A DNA stretch of 64,000 nt from NCBI GenBank assembly GCA_004431415.1, contig QPMI01000513.1:124001-188000 (forward strand). Reading direction: 5' to 3'. Each line of letters opens with the position of its first letter. Within the stretch, counting starts at the first letter, position 1. The DNA comes from Cyanophora paradoxa. Taxonomy: Eukaryota; Glaucocystophyceae; Cyanophorales; Cyanophoraceae. The notes under the pieces are model-generated. The model was not told the origin of the DNA. It searched no databases and saw nothing but the letters and a program-made list of their open reading frames with translations. The position numbers and the translations under genes are program-made. Of this stretch, positions 50,779 through 60,444 are shown one piece after another.

Positions 50779-52323
50779 AGGCACCTGTAAAGTCAACTCT
50801 CATTGTGGGAGCATTCACATACACAAGGGGATAAATGCGAATATACTTGATTCTCAGAGAATAACCTATGTAAAAAGCATCCTTGATGCTGAGAGGGAAC
50901 CCACTCAATAGAGCCATATCACCTGAGTTGTGAGCATTGTTAATGTTCTCACAGACATATATTTTGTTTTGCCCATCTGATCGAATAAAAGACCAGTTGA
51001 TCCCATCAGTGGATGTTGCCACATTGAAAGTCTTAATAAAAGCATTGGTGTCCCCTGATCCATAGGCAATCACAGAAGAGAGTTCAAAAGTATATGGGAA
51101 AGCAACTTGAAGGTATTCAGTGGGGTTTCCCATATCTGCTCAGGAGCATAGGCTCCAGCTTCCCAGCCAAATGCTGAAGGTCTAGCCATGAAAGGCTCTT
51201 TACCTGTCACAGAGGATGATGCAGTAAAGGCATCATCTGCAAGCTGATACCAATTAGCATCTAAAGGAGGTGACTCTGTGAGAGTGGATGAGATGTAAGC
51301 CTTTGTAGGGTTCTTTAGTTCATAGTTTGCTACTAGTAGGCTGCAAAGCTTATTAATCATATCATTGTTTGCTGCAATGTATGTTTCAGTGAATGCTAGC
51401 ATATCTGGGATCTTAGAAGTGTCATCAAGGGAGCTTACTATGTGATTTGGAAGAGGGACTGATAACCTATAGTATCTCCCATAATCCTGATCATAGTTGT
51501 AGGGTAACAACTCCTCCATCTTATCAAGGGCAGAAAGCTCACTTGCAGCCATGAGCATGTTAATCAATGGGCTTCCATCTGTTGAGGCAATCCATGAGAG
51601 AATGCCCCAGCTGTTTACAGTCTCATAAGCATAACCCACATAATCAGACTCTAAATGTGGGTCCACCTCACCACAAGAGATACTTATTACTATAATATCA
51701 TCATCATCACTGTAAATCTTCTTTGCATGGCTGTAACCACACACACTGGGATTATTGTTTCCCGAAATGGCACCATCAATGAGACAGACAAATACCCCCT
51801 GATTGAAATCAACAATGCTTACAGGAGAGAAATATGTAGGAGCAGCAGAAGTAGCCCTAGCAGCAATCTTACAAGGCAGAAAGCTGTAATTGTTATCATT
51901 TGTGATAAATATTGGTTTCATATTCTGAGTATCAAAGGATGTAATCACAATGTCCTTTAGGGAATCCTGTATTAGTGATTCACCAGTAACTGAATTGATT
52001 GCAGTCTCCAAGGGTCCCACATCATACTTTGTGTTAAATAGGGCATTTTCGATGATATTTCGAGGATTTGCAAAAATCAAGGGCAGTTGAGTTAGGTAAA
52101 TGTTGTGTAAATCGTTTGCTGTCAGTTTAGGTTCACCTGGTTTATCAGGATGTCTTATATTCAAACCTATTGCAATGATCCCACCAGTGGAAGTTCCACT
52201 CACAAGATCCACAAGATCGATTATTCTTCTTCCAGTTCGATTTTCGATTTCTTTGAGCAGCCTGGTTATGATAATGCCCCTTGCACCTCCCCCTGATAAA
52301 GACAGGCAGATTTTCAAGGGCAT
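50768..52323 (-). CDS. Patatin-like phospholipase fused to discoidin (F5/8 C) domain, one frameshift
   Basis: The first frame (52323-51070) is a patatin domain: SLSGGGARGIII gives the oxyanion hole, LVSGTSTGGIIAIG the Ser nucleophile elbow, and LIDGAISGNNNP the Asp of the Ser-Asp dyad. Near 51.12 kb the frame changes, and the second (51133-50768) continues as EYLQVAFPYTFELSSVIAYG, SYKV-like FNVATSTDGINW and IKYIRIYPL, a discoidin/F5/8 type C carbohydrate- or lipid-binding fold. The junction text PEQIW followed by NPTEYLQVAF fits one protein of about 515 residues. It could bind and hydrolyse membrane lipids during entry or exit. It is divergent from the fibre locus, 43 bp apart. Confidence 0.75.
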
Positions 52324-52366
52324 CTTTTACTTATCAGGAATTTTATAAATCCATATAGTAAAAGCC
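52324..52366. promoter_or_regulatory. Divergent promoter of patatin and fibre genes
   Basis: A 43-bp AT-rich spacer with TTTTATAAATCCATATAGTAAAAG on the plus strand and TTTACTATATGGATTTATAAA on the minus strand. No TTAAAG motif is present, so it differs from the early-type promoters near 41-42 kb. Confidence 0.45.
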
Positions 52367-52963
52367 ATGAGCTTCAATTACCCACCCAATCTAGAAACCA
52401 TTCAAGATGATAATGCAAGCAGCACCAAGCATGTGAACTTTGATAATATTAAAGTAAAGGGTTCAGTTTCGATTGACCACAGTTCCGATAATTCATCCAA
52501 GACTCAATCAAGGGAGCATGCTTTATCTGTGAATCAAACCGATCCAGATAAGGAGGAAGTCAGTGTTGCTTTTAGCTTGGGTAATGTGAAAGCAAACCAA
52601 GTGGCAGAGATCAAAGCAACAAGAAGGAGACCTAGGAAACTAAAAACCAGTGGCACTCACCCAGATATACCTTCCAGGTTTGATAGTGGTCGATTGATTT
52701 TCAATGTTCAAGATGAGCAGGGCAAACAGAACACAGCTTTGCGAATTTACAATGAGGGCAGCATTGCAAAAGCTGAGGTCCCCCAAGTATTGCAAGTGGG
52801 TCCCATTGCCAATACAAATCAGGTCTCCTACACAAATGATGTCTACCCAAGGATATTACATATGACTTTGCAAGGAATGAGCCTTTTGGGTTCTTTACTC
52901 CAAAAGATGTCCATCAAAAAAAGCCATCAATTACAATCAACAGTAGCCCCAGTCAGCCAGTAG
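52367..52963 (+). CDS. Fibre piece 1: N-terminal head
   Basis: 199 codons starting MSFNYPPNLETIQDD. It has charged text with a basic RRRPRKLKTS patch and beta-like ALRIYNEGSIAKAEVPQVLQ. The frame is lost at an A7 run near 52917, and the next frame continues sensibly with KPSITINSSPSQPVAIHL. Confidence 0.6.
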   Translation: MSFNYPPNLETIQDDNASSTKHVNFDNIKVKGSVSIDHSSDNSSKTQSREHALSVNQTDPDKEEVSVAFSLGNVKANQVAEIKATRRRPRKLKTSGTHPDIPSRFDSGRLIFNVQDEQGKQNTALRIYNEGSIAKAEVPQVLQVGPIANTNQVSYTNDVYPRILHMTLQGMSLLGSLLQKMSIKKSHQLQSTVAPVSQ

Positions 52964-55900
52964 CAATCCATTTACATCCTGATCTTGTTGAAATGGATAG
53001 GCACCTTTTGCCTTTGTATAGCAATGTGAAAGACCTTGGAATTCGAACCAGGCAATGGCGAAATATCCATGGCAGCAATGTGTATGCAAATGGTGAGAAG
53101 CTTGTAAGTGAGAAGACCATAAGAGAGATCTTTGAGTATTATGGACCTGTCCCAGTTCCCTTCCCTCTTCCATGGGATCCACCGGATTTAACACCGAAAA
53201 AGCAACCAGGCAGAGAGTACACAGCAGATGAGACAGTTCCTTTTGGGCAACACATTGTTAGTTGGGAGCAAGTTCGCAATAAACCTATAATTGAACCAAG
53301 AAAGCAAATAGATGAGCAGTATTTACCTCCTGAAGTCGATATATTAGAGCTTGATGAATATCAATTCGTTCCAGATGAGGAAGAGTATTTACCAGATGGT
53401 TTTGACCCACAAGAATATGAATATGATCAGTTTGACCCCAATGAGGAGGAGATACTACCAGATGGCTTAGATCCCCAAGAGTTTGAGTATGAGCAGAACT
53501 ATGAACCTGATGAGGAGTATTTGCCAGATGGGCATGATCCACCAGCTGTTGATTATGAGCAACCTTATGAACCCATGAGGAATTATTACCAGATGGATTT
53601 CGACCTGAGATCTGGGAGTTCTTTCCTGATTATGAACAAATTAATAATAAACCTGCAAAGTATCCCCAGAGGATCACAATCATGATTGGGATGAGATCTT
53701 AGGGAAACCAGAGAAATATCCACCAGAGGATCACAGACATGATTGGGGAGAAATTGATGGGATTCCAACTGAGTTCCCACCAAGCAAACATGAACATACT
53801 TGGGATGAGATCAATGACCAACCAGAATTTGCAAAAGTTGAGCCTCTTGCTACTCTGGGAGTTTCTCTTTACCAGACTTGCAATGTCCCTGAAAGGATCT
53901 TTTTGAATCACCACTATGTTCATGTGAATGGGACACTTGCGAATTCAGCTATGAGAGGACCACTTCATATTAGGACATTACCAGGCTCTTATAATCCACC
54001 ACCTGAACCAGGAGCAACCATACCAAATATCTTTGTGTCAAGCTACATGGAGGCTGACATTCCCACAGATACATTCAGAGTCCAACAGACCCAGCAACCT
54101 ACCAAATTACAACTCTGCTATACAGGTTCATGTAGCAGATGTAAGCAGTCTAGATGGATCAAGACCAATGATAGTTTTCAGTCGAGATAAATATTCCTAT
54201 ATTCCCATAGTGGGAACTGCAAATGATAACTATGGGAGGGCAGAGCTTGCATGGATTAAAACAGATTATGGTGGGGTTCTGGAAGCCAATCAGAGGATGG
54301 CTGCAAAAAACATACACAACGAAAATATTTCGAGAGTGGTCACAGAGGATTACCTTACTGCAGTAATCCTTGTTAATTTTGTAACCCTTGCTATGCTTGA
54401 TCAATTTATTACAGAAGCTGAACTTGCAGCAGAACTATCCAAATATCTCCCTCTTGTGGGTGGGACAATCACAGGAAACCTCACAGTTAATAGTAATATT
54501 TACAGTAGCAATATAGAGACCAGCAATTTGAAAGTAAATGGAATCCTCACAATTGGCTCTTGCAATTTCAATACCATGAATCAGGTTTACGAAGAATGGT
54601 ATGATGTCCCACCAAGCTTTGATCCAGCATCAAATATCTCGAACTGCATTTTTGCTTGGAAGGCATCAGGAGTACCAGGTCAATCAGCAATGTATACAAC
54701 TATAGTAAGCAGAGTCCCGAATTCAGTTGTTCCAGACTTGTTTATCTCCGGAGCCAGTTCCTATTACACCAATCCCGAAATCAACAACCAAGTTAGTGTT
54801 TCAAGCCCAACAGGCACTTTTTATGCATATACCTCTGCTACAAGAACTATTGATTTCTCAAATGGGCTTACATTTTTCTTTGTGGGAAAATATCATCCAA
54901 CTGCCTCTTCTATGCAAGTTCACTTGAGACTTTACAGAAGCGCCTTTCCATCACGATATTGTTATTATGGGGCAACATCTTCTACTGCTATTGGAATGAA
55001 CCAGTTCACTATTAATGGAGCATCCCAAAACGCCCAGTTATTACGGTTCCTTCTTTAATAAATACATGGTATTACACTGACCAAACAATTACTTCCAGCA
55101 GCTACACAGTCGGGTTAAATGGAGTAGATATTGAACACTTGTAGGAACAAATTATCTACCAGATAATACTGTCAATCATTTCGGATTTGGTAATATTGTG
55201 AATGGTGGTATTTCCGAGTTGATTGTTTTCAATAGGGCTTTGACAACTTCTGAAAAGAATGCTGTGAGGTATTACATTCAACAAAAATATGGATTCACTC
55301 ATACCCAGACTCTGAATATTTACAGAGGATTAAAAATAACCTCACCTGATACTGTAATAGATTACCTTACAGTTACAAGCAATGCAAATTTACCACATCA
55401 TCCAACCTCTAATGTGGTTCAAGGTTGGATTCAAAATCACACTCACACAAAAGCCCAGATTACAGATTTTGCCCATACTCACACAAAAGACCAAATAACA
55501 GATTTCGCCCATACTCACACAAAAGACCAAATAACAGATTTCGCCCATACTCACACAAAAGACCAAATAACAGATTTCGCCCATACTCACACAAAAGATC
55601 AGATCACAGATTTCGCCCATACTCACACCAAAGATCAGATCACAGATTTCGCCCATACTCACACAAAAGACCAAATAACAGATTTCGCACATACTCACAC
55701 CAAAGATCAGATCACAGATTTTGCCCATACTCACACCAAAGATCAGATCACAGATTTCGCCCATACTCATTTATGGGAGCATATCACAAATCCTCCATTA
55801 ACCTTCCCACCTGATTCACACACTCATGATTACTCAACAATAACCAATAGCAACCACAGACACCCTTGGAGTCAAATAGATGAACAACCAACTTTTGCAT

Positions 55901-58379
55901 CATCAGGCAATATTTTGACAGACTTTACAAATGGTGTGAGTCTCTACCAGAGTAATACCATACCTGAAAGGCTACAACTAAATGATTATTATGTCAATCG
56001 AAAAGGCATTGATGGAGGGACCACAATGGAAGGTGAATTATACATCAAACAACCAACAAGAATCCAAATGATTTCAGCAGGTGGTGTTGGGGTGATTGAT
56101 ACCAAACCAGGCATCTTCTTAACAAGTTATTATAATGAGGACATCCCATTGACATCAGGATTACCACCTCTCCCATCTGATCCAGCAGCATATGATGACA
56201 AGGATGCCATTATGCAAGTAAATGTAACAGATGTCAGTGCAACTGATGGCTCCAGACCTAAAATAATATTCAGTCGATCCAAATTCAATTATGTCCCACT
56301 TGCGGGACAACCATCAGATAACTATGGGAAATGCGAAATGTCCTGGATTAAAACATTAGCAGGAGGAGCCTTAGAAGTCAATCAGAGGATGGCAGCAAAA
56401 AACTTACACAATGAGACCCTCTCTGGTGTTGTTACAGATGATTATTTAGAAAACAAAGATTATGTAACAAATACAGAATTACAATTAGCTCTTACAGATG
56501 TTGTAACAGATACCGAATTAACAGCAGCTCTTGGGAATTATTTACCTCTTACAGGTGGAAATGTAACAGGAACTGTGAATGCTACCACTTTACAAATTGG
56601 TGGAACCACAATACCAAAAGGTTACGATTTCGACCAATTAGATGTGGTTTCGACAGATAGAAGCGCAAATAATTGGAATTTGAATTGGGTCGCAAGAACA
56701 GGACAAACAGGATGTTACACAACACCACATAATGATGAAGATTGCAGTGGTTGTTGGATGAGGTGGACAGTTCCAGAAGGTATGAAATCGTTTTACATTC
56801 AGCATATGCCGTGGGCGAATTGTCGATATTATGATATCTACGGGCAAACAGCCAATAATTACCAGCATTTCTTAAAACGTATAAATGCATATCAGGGAAT
56901 CCAGGCAGTTAATCAAGATGGGACACATAATACTGTTTTGTTTGCCTCAATCAATTGTGAGTTTTACACAAAGATATACATTCAAGGTCGAAAAGGTCGC
57001 ATTCATCTAACGGGTGTTTTCGGTTGGAGTAGACAGAGAGCAACAGATAATGAATTGGGCATGATCTCTTGGGATAATGTATTTAGTAAACCATCATTTT
57101 ACTCAGCCGCAGACCTTCCACAAACCGCAACATGGCCAACAAATACATGGTTAAAATCAGTAGATGCAGTCGAGCGAATTTGGTTTGGTAATGGTCAAAC
57201 AACATATATTCGAGGTTATGAAAATGGTGATGGTGTATCTGTCGAATTTAGAAACTCAGCGGATGCAGCAATCTTAAAATCATATGGTAACGGTAACTTT
57301 TGGGTGAATAATACTATTACAGCATCCACTATTAATGCTACTACCAAACTCCAAATAAACGGTAATGATGTCCCAAAGTTTCACACAGCAGATAAAACAG
57401 TAGGAGCAATTGAGTTTAATAGATGTTCTCAGGGTTGGAGCTATCACTGGGGGACATCATGGGATCCATATTATAATTATGGTTCATATGTCTATAATGA
57501 TCAATATGATGACCAAACTTCTACCGCTTGGATGGACTTCGATATTCCCGATGGATACCACACAGGAACAGCATTTTTAACTTATTTACCTTGGCAAAGC
57601 TCACGACTTTTTGAAATTTGGGGAGTTAATAGACAAGGAAATGAAGTTTTTATTACATCAGTGAATAGTTATCAACCATACGCCACATCTCCTGATAATA
57701 ACCATAGTGGTTTAAATAATGTTCCTATACATCTTGGTAATCGATTTCTCACAATTCGAATTAGACCAAAGATTGGAAGAGTTCATATTATGGGTATAAG
57801 TTACATGAAAATATGGGTTGGACATAGTTATGGCGGTCACACCGGTTATATTCATTGGAATAATGTTTATAGTAAACCAAATATCTTAACAGGAACTGTG
57901 GGGACTTGGTTTAGTTCAAGTGATGGATATAATCGTATCCATTTCGGTAACCAAACTTCTACATATTTGAAAGGAGGGGGAGATATTCCCCTTGTATTCC
58001 GAAATGAACAAGATACTGATATTTGTTACATGTATCATGGAGGATGGATGTGGATTGGAGGTTATTAACACAAGGAAGTGACATAAGATACAAAACCGAT
58101 ATTAAAAAGATATCCGGCGCTCTTTCAGCAATAGAGAAATTAGAGGGAGTGAGTTTTAAACGAATTGGAAGTGAAAAAGATGGAGTTAAATTAGGTTTAA
58201 TTGCACAAGATGTTCAAAAGGTAATACCAGAGGTAGTTAATGTTAAAAAAGACGATGGCTACCTATCTCTTGAATACACAGGTTTAATTCCAGTTCTCAT
58301 TGAAGCTGTGAAGGAGTTGTCCCAAAAATGCAAAGATCTACAGGATCAAATAGACCAAATTAAAAATGTCAAAGTATAA
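52367..58379 (+). CDS. Giant fibre/receptor-binding locus (~2000 codons), broken by several frame changes
   Basis: Consecutive plus-strand frames make one coherent fibre when read as a unit: an N-terminal head, acidic repeats, His-x-His repeats, a conserved middle module present twice, a lectin-like domain, more His repeats and a C-terminal S74 chaperone. Frame changes lie near 52.92 kb (an A7 run), 53.58 kb, 53.67 kb (a C run), 54.11 kb (an A run), 55.04-55.15 kb and 58.06 kb. Most coincide with homopolymers. Protein families point to a tail-fibre-like spike that binds host surfaces. Either the locus is decaying or the sequence has indel errors; the separate pieces are listed next. Confidence 0.7.
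52993..53685 (+). CDS. Fibre piece 2: acidic YLPDG repeats
   Basis: It starts in frame with the true continuation of piece 1. LGIRTRQWRNIHGSNVYANG resembles phage-fibre text, then three or four copies of a ~24-residue acidic repeat (EEYLPDGFDPQEYEYDQ type) follow. The frame breaks near 53.58 kb; beyond it another frame gives EELLPDGFRPEIWEFFPDYE. Confidence 0.6.
   Translation: MDRHLLPLYSNVKDLGIRTRQWRNIHGSNVYANGEKLVSEKTIREIFEYYGPVPVPFPLPWDPPDLTPKKQPGREYTADETVPFGQHIVSWEQVRNKPIIEPRKQIDEQYLPPEVDILELDEYQFVPDEEEYLPDGFDPQEYEYDQFDPNEEEILPDGLDPQEFEYEQNYEPDEEYLPDGHDPPAVDYEQPYEPMRNYYQMDFDLRSGSSFLIMNKLIINLQSIPRGSQS
53903..54190 (+). CDS. Fibre piece 3: fibre module copy A, first half
   Basis: It carries HHYVHVNGTLANSAMRG and IRTLPGSYNPPPEPGATI, paralogous to LNDYYVNRKGIDGGTTMEG and the LTSYYNEDIPLT part of piece 5. 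Between 53690 and 53903 the same frame holds His-x-His units (HRHDW, HEHTW). An extra A near 54.11 kb ends the frame. Confidence 0.55.
   Translation: MNHHYVHVNGTLANSAMRGPLHIRTLPGSYNPPPEPGATIPNIFVSSYMEADIPTDTFRVQQTQQPTKLQLCYTGSCSRCKQSRWIKTNDSFQSR
54033..55058 (+). CDS. Fibre piece 4: module copy A, second half, and lectin-like domain
   Basis: The real continuation begins near NYNSAIQVHVADVSSLDGSR, then IVFSRDKYSYIPIVGTANDN and VLEANQRMAAKNIHNE, matching the same block in piece 5. After LPLVGGTITGNLTVNSN comes a concanavalin/LamG-like domain (PSFDPASNISNCIFAWKASG, GLTFFFVGKYHPTA) that ends in the next piece. Confidence 0.6.
   Translation: MCQATWRLTFPQIHSESNRPSNLPNYNSAIQVHVADVSSLDGSRPMIVFSRDKYSYIPIVGTANDNYGRAELAWIKTDYGGVLEANQRMAAKNIHNENISRVVTEDYLTAVILVNFVTLAMLDQFITEAELAAELSKYLPLVGGTITGNLTVNSNIYSSNIETSNLKVNGILTIGSCNFNTMNQVYEEWYDVPPSFDPASNISNCIFAWKASGVPGQSAMYTTIVSRVPNSVVPDLFISGASSYYTNPEINNQVSVSSPTGTFYAYTSATRTIDFSNGLTFFFVGKYHPTASSMQVHLRLYRSAFPSRYCYYGATSSTAIGMNQFTINGASQNAQLLRFLL
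55198..58068 (+). CDS. Fibre piece 5: His-x-His repeats and distal fibre domains
   Basis: 956 codons. The start, GGISELIVFNRALTTSEKNA, is the last strand region of the lectin-like domain. Nine 12-residue repeats of the type FAHTHTKDQITD follow, then HTHDYSTI and HRHPWSQI; such His-x-His arrays bind metal ions in phage tail fibres. Module copy B follows, then two related beta-rich domains (about 56.6-57.1 kb and 57.4-57.9 kb), each with the pattern W..H/N, G, WGMP-like text, FEIWG/YDIYG and GRxHIxG, suggesting internal duplication. Confidence 0.75.
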   Translation: MNGGISELIVFNRALTTSEKNAVRYYIQQKYGFTHTQTLNIYRGLKITSPDTVIDYLTVTSNANLPHHPTSNVVQGWIQNHTHTKAQITDFAHTHTKDQITDFAHTHTKDQITDFAHTHTKDQITDFAHTHTKDQITDFAHTHTKDQITDFAHTHTKDQITDFAHTHTKDQITDFAHTHTKDQITDFAHTHLWEHITNPPLTFPPDSHTHDYSTITNSNHRHPWSQIDEQPTFASSGNILTDFTNGVSLYQSNTIPERLQLNDYYVNRKGIDGGTTMEGELYIKQPTRIQMISAGGVGVIDTKPGIFLTSYYNEDIPLTSGLPPLPSDPAAYDDKDAIMQVNVTDVSATDGSRPKIIFSRSKFNYVPLAGQPSDNYGKCEMSWIKTLAGGALEVNQRMAAKNLHNETLSGVVTDDYLENKDYVTNTELQLALTDVVTDTELTAALGNYLPLTGGNVTGTVNATTLQIGGTTIPKGYDFDQLDVVSTDRSANNWNLNWVARTGQTGCYTTPHNDEDCSGCWMRWTVPEGMKSFYIQHMPWANCRYYDIYGQTANNYQHFLKRINAYQGIQAVNQDGTHNTVLFASINCEFYTKIYIQGRKGRIHLTGVFGWSRQRATDNELGMISWDNVFSKPSFYSAADLPQTATWPTNTWLKSVDAVERIWFGNGQTTYIRGYENGDGVSVEFRNSADAAILKSYGNGNFWVNNTITASTINATTKLQINGNDVPKFHTADKTVGAIEFNRCSQGWSYHWGTSWDPYYNYGSYVYNDQYDDQTSTAWMDFDIPDGYHTGTAFLTYLPWQSSRLFEIWGVNRQGNEVFITSVNSYQPYATSPDNNHSGLNNVPIHLGNRFLTIRIRPKIGRVHIMGISYMKIWVGHSYGGHTGYIHWNNVYSKPNILTGTVGTWFSSSDGYNRIHFGNQTSTYLKGGGDIPLVFRNEQDTDICYMYHGGWMWIGGY
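55440..55766 (+). repeat. Nine tandem 36-bp repeats coding for His-x-His units
   Basis: Each unit reads ACAGATTT(C/T)GCCCATACTC and then ACACMAARGAYCARATMA. Two codon-usage versions (GACCAAATAACA and GATCAGATCACA) alternate in blocks, which suggests repeat turnover by recombination. Confidence 0.9.
58023..58379 (+). CDS. Fibre piece 6: Peptidase S74 intramolecular chaperone
   Basis: The functional part starts near GSDIRYKTDIKKI, then AIEKLEGVSFKRIGSEKDG, LGLIAQDVQKVIPEVV and YTGLIPVLIEAVKEL, ending in a coiled coil. This is the S74/ICA chaperone found at the C-terminus of phage fibres and endosialidases, which helps trimerisation and is then cut off. The fibre's previous piece ends 11 bp upstream of the GSDIRYK coding start in another frame. 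Confidence 0.82.
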   Translation: MLHVSWRMDVDWRLLTQGSDIRYKTDIKKISGALSAIEKLEGVSFKRIGSEKDGVKLGLIAQDVQKVIPEVVNVKKDDGYLSLEYTGLIPVLIEAVKELSQKCKDLQDQIDQIKNVKV

Positions 58380-58382
58380 TAA

Positions 58383-58688
58383 ATGGCGACCTATCCTCTT
58401 GGTGGAACCACCTATTCTACTGAGCCAGTTGCGCTTTCTTTTGATACAATCACCCTTGTAAACGCATTACAAACAGTTGAAAAAACGATTCAGCAAACTA
58501 ACAAGCTCTCACCAGTTGTAAATGAGTATAAAAACCTCTTGGTTAATGTCCTTGCTCAAGCTGCATATGGTGACCCTGTTGCTAAATACAATGAGTGTGA
58601 TAACAACATTAAAGCAATGACATCCAACCTGCAAGTTCTTTCAACTGTTTACCAATCCCTTGGATCGAATTTAATCACTTTGGCTTGA
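58383..58688 (+). CDS. Small helical hypothetical protein downstream of the fibre
   Basis: 101 residues starting MATYPLGGTTYSTEPV. The rest is a likely helical bundle (LVNALQTVEKTIQQTNKLSPVV, then LLVNVLAQAAYGDPVAKYNE). It begins 3 bp after the fibre stop, so it is probably co-transcribed and may be a fibre-associated or chaperone-like protein. No family was recognised. Confidence 0.55.
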   Translation: MATYPLGGTTYSTEPVALSFDTITLVNALQTVEKTIQQTNKLSPVVNEYKNLLVNVLAQAAYGDPVAKYNECDNNIKAMTSNLQVLSTVYQSLGSNLITLA

Positions 58689-58727
58689 TGGTAGTTTATT
58701 TTTCTTTCCTTCTTAGTAAAAGAAGCC

Positions 58728-59569
58728 ATGGGTGAATATAATCGAGTTCAACTTCCAATATATTCCCTTGGATCCCCTGCAATGCATTTTCGCCAGCATG
58801 AAGTTAATGATGAGGTTCGTGGTTTAGAATCCACAGAGAGACCCAATTCCAATGGTAACTCCTTTGATAAGAATTCGATTATTCGAGTTAAAGAGCTGAG
58901 AGCTGATAAGAATTCTGGTGTGGTTAAAACAACTCGACTTCTTGTCACCAATGCTAACTTCTTCCAGCCTACAAATGGAGGTCCTGATGCTTACAGTGTT
59001 GCCCTGAAAGCCCTAGATTTCGACAAGAATACTGCTGCTGTTACTGTGAGATCAGGAGGAGCATTTATTGGGGTGGTTGCAGAGTGTCAGGTCAACTCTC
59101 ATCCTCCATTTCGTATAATGATGTCCAGATACTCTAGAGCAAAATGTGGAAGACCCCAACGAATTCGATTATATACTCCTGTCGCACAGCAGCCATTAAT
59201 TCAATTTTACATTGGATATACTGTTACTCTTGAAAACTCGGAATTAATTGAAGGAACCAAAAGAGTACTGAGAGGTCTTGCGATTCCATCTGCAATGCTT
59301 TCCCTTTGTAGAGCCAACAACAATCAAGTAGGTCATAAATACTATTTCAATGTTCAGGGATATAATCATTTCGGTTATGGCTACTGTGTTTATAATAATA
59401 ATTTCACCTTTGACTTGTTGTTACAGATATTGGGTTATATACTATAACTCTTATCGGTTTGAGAACAGATATAGCCGCTGTATCAGCTCTTAGAGGTGTA
59501 ACTCCTGATACTCTTTCAGTTACAGGGTTTTACCAAGAGCCAGATGTAATTGATGACCCAACCCCATAA
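58728..59569 (+). CDS. Hypothetical structural-type protein, C-terminal frameshift
   Basis: The open frame to 59447 starts MGEYNRVQLPIYSLG and contains FDKNSIIRVKELRADKNSG, VVKTTRLLVTNANFF and VRSGGAFIGVVAECQ. Near 59.42 kb another frame continues TDIGLYTITLIGLRTDIAAV and ends FYQEPDVIDDPTP at 59569, so the true product is probably about 280 residues. It is beta-rich with no enzyme motif. A damaged second copy follows directly. Confidence 0.55.
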
Positions 59570-59591
59570 AAGATATATCCTTTAATGTAAA

Positions 59592-60422
59592 ATGGCAGAG
59601 GCACCACACCAATAGAGCGAATTATAACACCACAGCTATCATTAGCTGCCCAGCAAACCATGTTCTACAGCATGCTACCTTTGATGATGTAGAGGGTCTC
59701 CAATCGACAGAGGTCCAACCTACAATGAACACCTTTGGTTCCACCATAAACTGAGATTACAGGAACTCAGATGTGATAAAAATAATGGAATAGTTAAGAC
59801 AACTAAGCTACTTGTTACCAATGCAAACTTTTCTGCTCATTATGGAGACCCAGATAGCTATGGAGATCCTCTTTCTACTTATTCTTTTGAATCTAGGTCG
59901 GAGCTATTAACTGCAAATCGGGGGGAGCTTATATTGGTGATGGTCTTAGGTTGGTGGGCTGTTGGAGCGCCTCTATTTGTGAATGATCAACCCAATCCCA
60001 TTGATCCTAACACAAGAATTCGAACCTATGTCCCCAGCATGAATGCCCCATACATTATAAAGATATTCCCCATTGTTGTAAATGAACAAACAGCAGTAGT
60101 AGACTCTCTTGTTGAAATTGGTGACCACTACAAGGTAGTTGTGGATATTCCGCCAGATGTATATGCTGTATGCCAAGTTGAAGGTGGAACTCCCAACTTT
60201 GCAGTAGTGATCACCCCATATGATAATTTCGGAATTGCTTATCATGGAGTCAATTTCGGTTTGGAAGACTATCAGTTTCTTGTGAGAGCCACCAAGTTTG
60301 GTATCTACAAGTGTGTGATGTTTGCAGAGAGAACCGATTTTATTGCAAAGCAGAATACCTATGCTGAATACTATGGGACAAATCGATATTTTCCCATTTT
60401 TGGGCAGGATACTGCTCCATAA
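59592..60422 (+). pseudogene. Decayed tandem copy of the 58728 gene
   Basis: It starts MAEAPHQ and stops at once, but in shifting frames the following sequence reads DDVEGLQSTE, CDKNNGIVKTTKLLVTNANF, GGAYIGDG, parallel to DEVRGLESTE, ADKNSGVVKTTRLLVTNANF, GGAFIGVV of the first copy. An open stretch (59934-60422) keeps the C-terminal half, including VVDIPPDVYAVCQVEGG and FGIAYHGVNFG. At least four breaks are visible, more than homopolymer error alone would suggest, so true decay after duplication is likely. Confidence 0.65.
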
Positions 60423-60444
60423 GAATATTGGTTATATATAGAGT

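Noticed and set aside
55390-55814. 36-bp regular repeats resembling a CRISPR array, with long open frames on other strands
   Set aside because: There are no unique spacers; the repeats are contiguous, code for a continuous fibre protein, and the other-frame proteins are mirror effects of the repetition.
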